This document shows, in pieces, positions 17,682 through 26,658 of a DNA stretch of 28,462 nt. Position numbers and translations under genes: made by a program. Every line of letters starts with the position of its first letter. Position 1 is the stretch's first letter. Below the pieces are notes generated by a model. The model saw nothing but the letters and a program-made list of their open reading frames with translations, did not search any database and had not been told where the DNA came from. Source of the DNA: Stramenopiles sp. TOSAG23-2 (Eukaryota > Sar); NCBI GenBank assembly GCA_900128395.1, contig LT649401.1, forward strand, positions 1 through 28,462, given 5' to 3'.

Positions 17682-19518
17682 ATGAAAAGGAGGACGTTGT
17701 TAACATTGATATGTTTTTTATCAATAGCTATAGATTCTACAAATTTTGTTATTAGTTTAAAGTGTAAAGCTGGTGAACGTGTAATAGGAGGTATAGTTAC
17801 ATCTGGTTCTGCATCACAATGTAGTGGTCTATTTAAAATAACAACATGGCAAGAATGTAAATTAGCAGCTGAATATAATAGGGAGAATAATATTGATAAA
17901 AATGTAGGATATGGAGACGGAACGAGTTCGTCGGGTTGGCCACCTGGATGTATTTATGATAGTGGTTATAATAATAAATATTATTGGAATATATACACAA
18001 AATCAACAAAAAAATGTAGTAATGGTATTAAATGTATATGCAAAACAAAAACATGTATCAAATGCCCAATCAATACATATAGTGAAGGTGGTACCAATCC
18101 AACATGTACAGCATGTCCACCAAAGACTCCATATACATATGATCCTCTTCTGGATCAAACCTCAAAATAATATTGAGGAAGGAGAAAAAGAAGAAGGAGA
18201 AGAGGACAAATCTACTGAAGGAAAACCTGAACAAGTTGAAATTATCAAGGATTCGTCTAAGAGAAAAACAGCCAATTGGTTAAACGGAGATGCAGAAGAA
18301 ATCAAAGAAAAGATTCATAAGAAGGTTGCCAATTATTTCAAAAAGAAGGAAGATGAAACCCCAGGTAAAAAAAAGATAGAAAACATTAATAATAAAGTAG
18401 ACAATATTGTAAGCAATTTAAAAGAAGATAAGGATGATGAACACATTAATAAAGAATTAGATAAATTTCGTAAAGAAATCCACGACTTTTACACAAAACA
18501 TAGTGAAGATGACACTAAAAAATCAGCGTTACAAACTGGAAATGTGAAAGTAAAATCAAATGAGGATGCAGAATTTTCAATTGCTTTAGAAAATTATTAC
18601 AGATCATATCTCCGAAGAAATAGATTAACACATACTGCAAATGGTTTAGATCTACGTTTGGCTAACTTTTATAGATATAATGCTGGTGATGATGAAGATG
18701 ATAGTGCAACTGGTAGTGAGGATGATGAGGATGATAGTGGAACTGGTAGTGGTGATGATGAAGATGATAGTGCAACTGGTAGTGAGGATGATGAGGATGA
18801 TAGTGCAACTGGTAGTGAGGATGATGAGGATGATAGTGCAACTGGTAGTGAGGATGATGAGGATGATAGTGGTAATGTCGTAGATTTAGATGGATCACCT
18901 GGATCAACTGGATCAACTGGATCAACTGGTGATGAGGATGATGATGCAACGGGTAGTGCAACTGGTAGTGATGATGAAGATGATAGTGCAACTGGTAGTG
19001 AGGATGATGAGGATGATAGTGCAACTGGTAGTGAGGATGATGAGGATGATAGTGGTAATGTCGTAGATTTAGATGGATCACCTGGATCAACTGGATCAAC
19101 TGGATCAACTGGTGATGAGGATGATGATGCAACGGGTAGTGCAACTGGTAGTGATGATGAAGATGATAGTGCAACTGGTAGTGAGGATGATGAGGATGAT
19201 AGTGGTAATGTCGTAGATTTAGATTTAGATGGATCAACTGGATCAACTGGATCAACTGGATCAACTGCTACAACTATTGGATCAACTGGTTCTACTGCTA
19301 CAGGTATTGCATCAACAGGAGGTATGTCTCCTCCTGTAACTCCTAAACACCTTTGTCCATTAAGCGTCACAACATGTTCCATCGGTTTTACAAGAATGAA
19401 ACATGGTATACATATTACAGGTTGCCCACCAACATATATATGTACACAAGTAGGCCTTGCTCATTGGAGAGCATATTTAGATGCAATTCATAAACATGAT
19501 AGTAGATATATGAAATAG
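17682..19518 (+). CDS. Gene A: secreted Cys-rich module protein with acidic repeats; frame broken at 18168
   Basis: The first frame (17682-18170) encodes 162 aa: a signal peptide (about 1-26), then a Cys-rich module with the pattern GWPPGC...YYWN...C...CICK, found in secreted proteins of several algal/protist groups, then CxxC pairs of the TNFR/ephrin-receptor-like type, then TAA. The adjacent +1 frame stays open from there to 19518 (449 aa). It has a charged Lys/Glu region, a long Asp/Glu/Ser/Thr/Gly repeat and a C-terminal domain with four cysteines (LCPLSVTTCS, GCPPTYIC). That second frame has no plausible start of its own, so one gene seems split by a one-base shift. Options: a damaged gene, a sequencing or assembly error, +1 frameshifting at AAA-TAA, or an unrecognised splice; no GTAAGT donor is present. 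The break coincides with the end of the 55 bases shared with gene B. Function unknown; if intact, extracellular or cell-surface. Confidence 0.72.
18113..18167 (+). repeat. 55-nt segment identical (inverted) to 28408-28462, copy in gene A
   Basis: The sequence from atgtccaccaaag to ggatcaaacctcaaaa is an exact reverse complement of the last 55 bases of the window. It encodes CPPKTPYTYDPLLDQTSK in both genes, in the same frame. Identity stops abruptly on the 3' side: T in gene A, G in gene B, then unrelated sequence. Confidence 0.97.
18686..19300 (+). repeat. Acidic higher-order coding repeat of gene A
   Basis: The basic unit is about 33 nt coding for EDDEDDSATGS. Units are grouped into larger blocks, each ending in SGNVVDLDG and followed by GSTGST spacers. 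The SGNVVDLD markers begin at about 18868, 19051 and 19201, giving block lengths of 183 and 150 nt, which differ by exactly one 33-nt unit. All sizes are multiples of three, so the frame is kept. The product would be highly negatively charged and Ser/Thr-rich. Long antisense open frames over this region are by-products of the repeat. Confidence 0.93.
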
Positions 19519-20721
19519 ACCTCACAATATAATATTATACTCCGTAATATATTCATATATATACGTTCGTACGAAAAGCATAATTACATATATACGAGAG
19601 TAAAGTTTGCGCGCGTAATATAATTGTACTTTTTTACTAAAATATTTTAAAAATGTGGATCTAAAAAATTCCCTTTTATCAAAAATTATATGCAACATAT
19701 ATTAAAATATATACATTTGAGAATATATAAATATTTTTTTACAATTGTAAGCTATACTATTTCATACTTTGCCTTGTTTCTTTTGCACTTGTATAAAACC
19801 TTATAAATAGTAAATAGCACTGCAATAGCATTATATATATATAGCCATCCCATTCTAATTCGTGTATTTTCGTTCTGTTGTTTCAGCCACACTATCTAAA
19901 GCTATATAAAATAGTTCGTAGAAAATTCAATTTTATATATTAAATTTCCGCCTATGTCACATTGATCGATCAATTTACAATTATAGTACTATTAACAAAT
20001 ATCTTTATTATAATAGACTAATATAATACATATTTTTCCACTATATTTATATCGTCTAATACTTCCCATGGGCCACAAAACAGGCGATCGAATGGTATCA
20101 TACTATTCCTATAATTAGAAATTTAAATTCCCAATCAGGAATTTTATTAATTATATTTATGTATTATATTTATCTTTAATCAATATTGTGTTATTAGTAT
20201 CAATAATTAAACAATATGGAAATTCTTTTATTCTATGATGTAATAATTGATATTTTAGTGTGAAGGTGATTGCATCATCATCATTTGTACATCACTTTTT
20301 TGATGAATGTTTTGTATTCAGAGTGTGTAGATTGTAATAGGCATGTTTTTTTATATACTAATTATAATATATACTGTGTCCATATTAATTATAAATATAG
20401 TTTGTACTTAATAAAATGATCTGCCACACACACCACCGCCGACCAAATGAATAATAATAAATAATTGAATAATAATTATTATTACATATATAAAAGAGTG
20501 ACACACCATGTAAGAATAGATCAATTAAATCAGATAACAACAGACTTCATTTATTAATTATTTAGTTATTTTATATTTAATAAGAATAATCAACAATCAC
20601 AAAAAAAAATAAAAACGAATTCAATTCATTCCCGTTCAATTATTATTATTATTGTTATTACATCATCAAAAGTTTAATATATATATATATATATATTAAT
20701 TATAACAAATAACACACAACC
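19519..20721. other. AT-rich spacer between gene A and PDH E1-alpha, no gene seen
   Basis: About 1.2 kb of very AT-rich sequence without a credible open frame, tRNA or snRNA. A 10-nt palindrome TTCGTACGAA lies at 19566-19575, shortly after the gene A stop. A 16-nt AAT/ATT palindrome lies near 20468-20483. An AT run at about 20678-20696 lies just upstream of the PDH start codon. Confidence 0.5.
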
Positions 20722-21939
20722 ATGTTACGTACATTAATAACAAAAACAGCAAAACGTTGTAATATCACAGCAACAACAACAACACGTAGTTTTTCATCAT
20801 CGCATACATTCGATTTATCTGGTAAATTTGAAGTACATAATTTGCCATTTGAAGAAGGTACGACTGAAGTACCATGTGTATCACCAGAAATTAGTGCAAC
20901 AACGGATCGTGAAGAATTAATGCATTGTGTACGTGAAATGATGACAATAAGACGTATGGAATTAACGTGTGATAAATTATATAAAGATAAATTCATACGC
21001 GGTTTTTGCCATTTATACGATGGTCAAGAAGCGATTGCTACTGGCATGATGGCAGCATTGACCGATGAAGACGCATTGATCGGTACCTACCGTTGCCATG
21101 GGCATCAATTAGTACGTGGTGATACCGTCGAAGCTATCTTAGCGGAAATGTTTGGTTTCTCACAAGGTTCTAGTAAAGGTAAAGGTGGTTCCATGCATTT
21201 ATATAGAAAAGATACCAATTTTTTTGGTGGTGCTGGTATTGTCGGTGCGCAAGTGCCATTAGGTGCAGGTTTAGCATTTGCAGCGAAATATAATGCAAAG
21301 GAAGGTGAATTAATGAATGTTGGGGTAACGATGTATGGGGATGGTGCAGCAAATCAAGGACAAAATTGGGAAGCTGCAAATATGTCGAAATTATGGGGTT
21401 TACCAACTATCTTCGTATGTGAAAACAATCAATATGGTATGGGTACTAGTATTGAACGTTCCAGTGCAATTACAGATTATTACAAACAAGGTGGTGTTGC
21501 CATTCCAGGCATTAAATGTGATGGTATGGATTATTTAGCAGTTCGAGAATGTTTTAAATATTGCAAAGAATATAGTGGTAGTGGAAATGGTCCAATATAC
21601 GTGGAATTGAATACGTATCGATACCATGGGCATTCCATGTCGGATCCTGGTACAACATATAGGAACAGGGATGAAATTGGTGCAATACGTGAATCACGTG
21701 ATCCAATTGAAACCGTGAAAAATTATTTAATTGAAGCTGGATGGAGCGATGAGAAAGAATTGAAACAATTGCAAAAAGCAGTAACAAAAGAAGTGAACGA
21801 AGCTGCAGAAAGAGCAAAACAAGGTACTTTACCAGAAATGCAAGAATTACATACGGATATTTATGATGATGGTACTGGTAAAAGTGAAATACCAAAATTT
21901 GTACGTATGCCCGTATATGAACATAGTGTTGGTGTTTAA
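20722..21939 (+). CDS. PDHA: Pyruvate dehydrogenase E1 component alpha subunit, mitochondrial
   Basis: A 405-aa protein of normal length for the family. With the beta subunit it forms E1, which decarboxylates pyruvate using thiamine diphosphate and passes the acetyl group to the lipoyl arm of E2 in the mitochondrial matrix. Residues 1-30 form a Thr/Arg/Ser-rich presequence with a typical TRSFSSSH cleavage region. The thiamine-diphosphate motif runs from GDGAANQG (206-213) to NN (235-236). Substrate-channel residues lie in FIRGFCHLYDGQEA and GTYRCHGH. The phosphorylation loop YHGHSMSDPGTTYR carries the conserved site-1 serine at S305; the usual site-2 serine is threonine (T312). No gene for the beta subunit or other complex members is nearby. 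The start is the first ATG. Annotation is secure; a plastid form is unlikely given the sequence type and presequence. Confidence 0.97.
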   Translation: MLRTLITKTAKRCNITATTTTRSFSSSHTFDLSGKFEVHNLPFEEGTTEVPCVSPEISATTDREELMHCVREMMTIRRMELTCDKLYKDKFIRGFCHLYDGQEAIATGMMAALTDEDALIGTYRCHGHQLVRGDTVEAILAEMFGFSQGSSKGKGGSMHLYRKDTNFFGGAGIVGAQVPLGAGLAFAAKYNAKEGELMNVGVTMYGDGAANQGQNWEAANMSKLWGLPTIFVCENNQYGMGTSIERSSAITDYYKQGGVAIPGIKCDGMDYLAVRECFKYCKEYSGSGNGPIYVELNTYRYHGHSMSDPGTTYRNRDEIGAIRESRDPIETVKNYLIEAGWSDEKELKQLQKAVTKEVNEAAERAKQGTLPEMQELHTDIYDDGTGKSEIPKFVRMPVYEHSVGV

Positions 21940-22424
21940 ACCCGCTGGTTAAAGAGAGAGAGAGAGAGAGAGAAATTGGCTGAAGGCGCATGTGGTACAT
22001 ACACGGTACATGGAAGAAATGGGTGGGAGTGGTAGAAGATAGGAAAAAGGAAAACGTGCACCACCCCGCCAGCTCGCGTTTAAAAATCAACACACTTTTA
22101 AAAAATAAATAAATATATTTTTAATATTTATTACTATCATACTCTGAAAAAATTAAAAAAAATAATATGCATATATTTTACAAGCCCAGGCAAGAGTTAA
22201 AAAGTTAAATTTATATTTTCATCAATGTCTTATGCCTCCTGACTTTCCTGATCTCTGCACTCTGCACTCTGCACCTCTCTCAACTCTCTAAAAAATCTAA
22301 AATGCAATTTACGTCATCATAGCAATTTCGCCAATTTTCGCCAATTCAGTCGCCATTCAAGGCCAATTCCGCTAACATTCTCTGCTACACATATACATTT
22401 TTAACTTGCACATATATTGCCCTC
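21940..22424. other. Convergent 3' spacer between PDH E1-alpha and the Nudix gene
   Basis: No gene. It starts with a (AG)10 run at 21953-21972 and a G-rich stretch downstream of PDH, passes through an AT-rich centre (about 22085-22180), and becomes C/T-rich toward the Nudix gene, with ctgcact repeated three times near 22255-22280. Read from each gene's own strand, both 3' flanks are therefore purine-rich. Confidence 0.6.
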
Positions 22425-23837
22425 TTACAACTTCGATGATGATGATATTGAATTATTACTACTACCACCACCACCACCACCACCACCACCTGCTGCTGCC
22501 AACCTTTCATCGCGTAAACGTCGTATATATTGTGCATCGTATATATCATCACGTTTTGTTACATTATTCCGTTGATTAAATATATTACTAACTTCCTCCT
22601 CTGTTAAACCATCTTTTAACCACATGACTTCTTGTTTCAATGTTTCACTACCTATTAATTCTTGTTGTTTTAAAAATGTTTCTAATGTTTCAACTGTTGG
22701 ATATTGTTCTAATTCACATAATACTTGCATTGTTATAAATAATGGATCACGATTTTTAATATGGTATTTATTAAATTGTTCTTGTTGATATTTATTTATT
22801 ATAAATAAATCACGATTCATTGATGTAAAACTATATCGTATACCAACATCCAATGGTAACCAATTCACTTGATGCATTTCTGGACTTATTAATTCTTTTT
22901 CTTCGATTGGTATATCATTATTAAAAAATCGATCTTGCATTGTTTTATCATTATTATTATTTAATATAATATTTTCATAAAAATACATTTCTTTATCATG
23001 CAATGATTGATTAATGGAATCAATTGATGGTAACCATTTATTTTCATTTGCAAACATTATAAAATTATACATAATATTTGATGTCCCACGTACAGGTCTT
23101 GTTTGTTTCACAGAAAATAATTTTAAATTTGCTTCTTCCAATGGTATTTGTGGTATATTGATTTCTTCACATAATTCACGTAATGCAGTTTCTTCTATTG
23201 TTTCATTTGTTTCACAGGTACCACCAGCAAAATTATATTCACATGGATATCGCATTTGTGTAGTATTAGTAATCGATTTTGAACGTAGCCAATTAATCGC
23301 TTGTCTTTGGCACATTAAAACTTCCCATGATGATATAAAAGCAACTTCATTTGCATTACCAAAAACTAATTTCGTTCTTAAATCCATATTTGTACGTGTA
23401 TCTGCATTATTTGGTATTTTACATGATTCACGTGTTAAAATACTTTTGTTTTGTTTCTTATTTGTTGTGTTTTTTCGCAATACAATAACTGTACATGATT
23501 CTTTTACTTTTAATAAACTACCATCACCTTTCATCCCTGTTGTACTACCAGCTGCATCACGTACTGTACCTAATGATGAATCTGTTGTTATTCTAGTAGC
23601 TTCTTCTTGTTGTTGTTGGTTTTTATCGGTCATGTTGGTAGTCGTACGATAATAATAATATTTTGATAATAATATTGTTGATTTGAATTGTTGTTTTGTT
23701 CTATTCTTTTTTGTTATAATATGTTGTTGATATGGTCGTCGTGAATTAATTGATAATAGTTGATGATAATATTTTATATATTTCTTCTTATTATTATTAT
23801 TCCTGTTATAAATGATGTTTCTTATTAATAACAGCAT
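22425..23837 (-). CDS. Nudix hydrolase domain protein, 470 aa
   Basis: Nudix enzymes cleave nucleoside diphosphates linked to another group, with a metal held by the Nudix box. The box lies at residues 206-228: G206, then E212, R220-E221, E224-E225. It matches GX5EX7REUXEEXGU except that the last glycine is Asn (N227). Downstream are VRGTSNIMYNFIMFAN and MHQVNWLPLD, which fit the later strands of the fold. The first 67 residues are Lys/Arg/Tyr/Asn-rich without acidic residues and could act as a mitochondrial presequence; an in-frame Met at 69 (TTTNM) is an alternative start. The C-terminus (about 350-470) is helical and ends with a nine-glycine run and a Ser/Asn tail. Substrate cannot be predicted. 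The fold assignment is firm because of the box. Confidence 0.87.
   Translation of the reverse strand: MLLLIRNIIYNRNNNNKKKYIKYYHQLLSINSRRPYQQHIITKKNRTKQQFKSTILLSKYYYYRTTTNMTDKNQQQQEEATRITTDSSLGTVRDAAGSTTGMKGDGSLLKVKESCTVIVLRKNTTNKKQNKSILTRESCKIPNNADTRTNMDLRTKLVFGNANEVAFISSWEVLMCQRQAINWLRSKSITNTTQMRYPCEYNFAGGTCETNETIEETALRELCEEINIPQIPLEEANLKLFSVKQTRPVRGTSNIMYNFIMFANENKWLPSIDSINQSLHDKEMYFYENIILNNNNDKTMQDRFFNNDIPIEEKELISPEMHQVNWLPLDVGIRYSFTSMNRDLFIINKYQQEQFNKYHIKNRDPLFITMQVLCELEQYPTVETLETFLKQQELIGSETLKQEVMWLKDGLTEEEVSNIFNQRNNVTKRDDIYDAQYIRRLRDERLAAAGGGGGGGGGSSNNSISSSSKL
22455..22490 (-). repeat. Poly-glycine microsatellite at the end of the Nudix gene
   Basis: A run of ACC triplets on the + strand (GGT on the coding strand) encodes consecutive glycines after LAAA. 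It is in frame and probably variable in length. Confidence 0.85.
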
Positions 23838-24638
23838 TAATTAAATAAATGTTTTACAAACGAAGACTAATATAGTACATTCGATATTGAAGTTTTATGA
23901 ATAAATGAATAAGTAATTGCTACTACTTCCCTTTTTTCTATAAATAATAAGTGACTTACGCCGGCATGCAATTATTAGCTACAGTAATATTATTGGGGAG
24001 GGGGGACAGTGGTGAACAAAAGGTAATAATAAATACTTGTAGAAAGATATATATATGATGAGTGATAGAAGGGTTCGAACGACGACGACTTCTTCTATAT
24101 TTCAAACACACCAGATGATTTATTGGATTAAGGGGAACTAAATTATGTACTTTATACAGTTATAGTGAACTGAAAGTACGAGAAGGTGTATATACTGTAT
24201 CCCGTTTATTAAAGATTAAAATATAGTAATATAATATTATTTCCCTTAATTTAGAGTAGATATTGTCAAATATGGTATATAATTATTATTATTATGTTTT
24301 TTTTGTTTTTTGCTTTTTACTGAAAATGTGCAAATCTCGTGTGTATATATAACAATGTTCTCATACTATTATAGAAATAGATAACAAAATATAAAAAACA
24401 AAAAAAATAATAAATATAATTTCACGGTCAAACGTCTCTACCATTATTAACCCCGTTTACTGTAGGTAGTATAAAAAGATCAAAAGATACATATATATAT
24501 TCGAATATCTATCTATCTACATGATTAATTGGTATAGATAGATAGATATATATACAACAAATATTATTATATCATACAACATTTAACCATCTTAAATAAT
24601 CCGTATTATTGAAACAAACAGACACACACACATACAAA
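23838..24638. other. Divergent spacer between the Nudix and AKR-like genes
   Basis: No gene recognised. It holds a perfect 15-bp inverted repeat, ATATCTATCTATCTA at 24505-24519 and its complement at 24535-24549 around a 15-nt loop, about 90 bases upstream of the AKR-like ATG. A tRNA B-box-like ggttcgaac occurs near 24072 but without the rest of a tRNA. Presumably includes promoters for both genes. Confidence 0.5.
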
Positions 24639-26186
24639 ATGTCAGCATTAACAAAAATACCAGGTAAAGTTGGTTTTGGAAATATACGTATCAATCAAAA
24701 TTCCATGCCAAATTTATTAAAATTAAAAGAAAATTTAGAAAATATATTATTACAACAACAACAACAATCGAGTTTAAATTCTGCATCATCTTCTTCTTCT
24801 TTAAAAGTTGCTGCACAAGTGATTGATACTGCAAATATATTTGATAATGGTGATTCAGAACGGGCAGTTGGTGAAATTATTAATAAATTAAATATTCAAG
24901 AAGATTTAAATTATTTTTATATCAGTAAATTTGGTTATTTTAATAATAATAATAACAGTGGAAACCAAAACAACAACATGAATACAACCGTTGAACATTC
25001 TGGTGATGCAGATTTTATGCGTAATGAATTATCAATTACGTTGAAAAATTTAAATAAAACATCATTAGATTCATTTTTAATACATGAACCAGAAGAACAA
25101 TTACGTAAAGAATTTCCATTTATTATTGATGATAGTAATTCATCATCACAACCACAACAAGAACAACAACAACCAAATATCATACCACCATCATGTACAC
25201 CATCTCAACGTGATGAATTTTTATATGAATATTATAAACCATGCATTGCAGCATTGGAAGAAGAAATACATTTATCAAATCGTATACATTCATATGGTAT
25301 TAGTACAAATACAATTGGATTACCACCTTCCCATCCACATCATATTGATCCAACATTATTTATGAATTTATCAAATGATGTTATTAAATCACATGGAACT
25401 ATTTCACAAAAAACAAAAAGTGGATTGCAAATTATACAAACACCATTTAATATATGTGAAACAAATAGTTTAAATATTTTAAATCAATTACAACAACAAC
25501 AAAACAATGATAATAATGATTTATATATCATGGCATTACGTCCATTAACCGTTGTTGATGATCGTTCGATATGGAATTTAGAAGGTATTGTAGATCATAC
25601 TATTTATTCAAGTGGGAAATGGAGTACATTGGAAGAAATAGAAGAATTAAATGATGTATATGAAGCAACGATTAATTATTTTACACCACCGGAACCATTG
25701 GATGCAACAAATCCAACACAAGATGAACAAGATACCATTGAAGCATGTAGTTTATTAAAATCATTATTAAATGATTTATTAACTGAATTTCCAAAATTCA
25801 TATCTGTAGAAATGTATGAAAATAATTTACAACAAAGTATTATACCAATGATACATAAAACATTTGACGGTATTGATGATCAATCGATTGAAATGATACA
25901 AGTTTTTTTTGATAAATATGGTAAAGCAGTAAGAGCAATGGCACCATACCATATGCAATCTTATGTTGAATCGACTATGAATCCATTTAGTAATAGTAGT
26001 AGTAGTAGTAGTAGTGATGGTGGTGGTGAGGATGATGGTGATGACGAAGAAGATGAAGGTTCATATGATGTACAAACAACACATGAAATTCCATCAAATA
26101 TGAAAATTGAACAATATAGTTTAAAATGGTTATTAAATGAAGAATCACCAATTCATACAATATTATTAGATGAAATAAATTTGTGA
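24639..26186 (+). CDS. Divergent aldo/keto-reductase-like protein with catalytic Tyr replaced by Phe
   Basis: A 515-aa protein read from the ATG at 24639; the frame is open slightly further upstream, but no upstream ATG exists. Aldo/keto reductases use NADP(H) in a TIM barrel with an Asp-Tyr-Lys-His tetrad. Here the equivalents are D63 (VIDTANIFDNGDSE), F68 where Tyr is normal, K97 (YISKFGYF) and H149 (FLIHEPEE). RIHSYGIS and IIQTPFNI match the later barrel strands, and MALRPLTVV matches the strand after them. The protein is much longer than the usual 300-350 aa: Gln-, Asn- and Ser-rich loops are inserted (about 39-55, 101-115, 175-185, 441-465) and a helical acidic C-terminal extension follows. 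The Tyr to Phe change predicts weak or no reductase activity, so a binding or regulatory role is possible. Moderately confident of the fold, not of the function. Confidence 0.75.
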   Translation: MSALTKIPGKVGFGNIRINQNSMPNLLKLKENLENILLQQQQQSSLNSASSSSSLKVAAQVIDTANIFDNGDSERAVGEIINKLNIQEDLNYFYISKFGYFNNNNNSGNQNNNMNTTVEHSGDADFMRNELSITLKNLNKTSLDSFLIHEPEEQLRKEFPFIIDDSNSSSQPQQEQQQPNIIPPSCTPSQRDEFLYEYYKPCIAALEEEIHLSNRIHSYGISTNTIGLPPSHPHHIDPTLFMNLSNDVIKSHGTISQKTKSGLQIIQTPFNICETNSLNILNQLQQQQNNDNNDLYIMALRPLTVVDDRSIWNLEGIVDHTIYSSGKWSTLEEIEELNDVYEATINYFTPPEPLDATNPTQDEQDTIEACSLLKSLLNDLLTEFPKFISVEMYENNLQQSIIPMIHKTFDGIDDQSIEMIQVFFDKYGKAVRAMAPYHMQSYVESTMNPFSNSSSSSSSDGGGEDDGDDEEDEGSYDVQTTHEIPSNMKIEQYSLKWLLNEESPIHTILLDEINL

Positions 26187-26658
26187 TTTTTGTGTGCGTG
26201 GTGTGAGATGTGGTTGAAAATATTTTTTACTTTCCTCTAAAAAAGGAGAGAGATTTGAGAGAGGTGGGGGGAGACCGCGGGAACGGGTGGAAATGGAGTG
26301 TTTAATTGATAAAAATGGGGAAGACGACAGACGACTTTAAATTAAAAAAAATTTTATGCCTTTTTTCCTTTTTGTTTATTTGAAGTTATTCTGCATTCTG
26401 GTATTGTAAATTGTTATAAAACACTACATACGCATACACACCAGTATTAACCATTACTTCGTTAATATCACATATCATTACCCCATATCATATACCATAT
26501 ATATCATACTTTGTATATCAAACAAAACCTTCTACAAACCTTCGTACGACAGTTGAAAGTTCGTACACGTAGATCATACGAGCGTAATTTTTTTACGTAT
26601 AAAAGATCAAAGTCGCACACGCACGCACGCCACAAATACCCCACACCAAAATTTCCAC
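26187..26658. other. Convergent 3' spacer between the AKR-like gene and gene B
   Basis: No gene. The left part (about 26195-26320) is G-rich with GAGAGA and ggggggag runs; the centre is AT-rich; the right part is C-rich (cacgcacgcacgcc, ccccacacc). On each gene's coding strand, the 3' flank is therefore G/purine-rich. TCGTACGA occurs at 26542-26549. Confidence 0.55.

Noticed and set aside
17682-18170. A hidden intron restoring the frame of gene A
   Set aside because: No GTAAGT-type donor occurs before the stop, and the same stretch in gene B is read straight through without an intron. Not excluded for a weak splice site.
18686-19300. Regularly spaced repeats resembling a CRISPR array
   Set aside because: The repeats are in-frame coding units without unique spacers, in a eukaryotic gene.
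18662-19382. Long antisense open frames over the acidic repeat of gene A (His/Tyr/Pro- and Ser/Val-rich)
   Set aside because: They exist only because the repeat lacks stops in several frames. The composition is a mirror of the repeat and has no family features.
24069-24085. B-box-like gggttcgaac suggesting a tRNA gene
   Set aside because: The sequence after it does not pair to form a T-arm, there is no A box at the right distance and no acceptor stem.
24609-24638. Extended start of the AKR-like protein at 24609
   Set aside because: The codon there is TTG. The first ATG, in good A-rich context, is at 24639.
26542-26549. TCGTACGA palindrome near 3' ends of genes A and B (also 19567) as a shared control site
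   Set aside because: It also occurs inside the Nudix coding region (23642) and is too short for the few occurrences to mean much.
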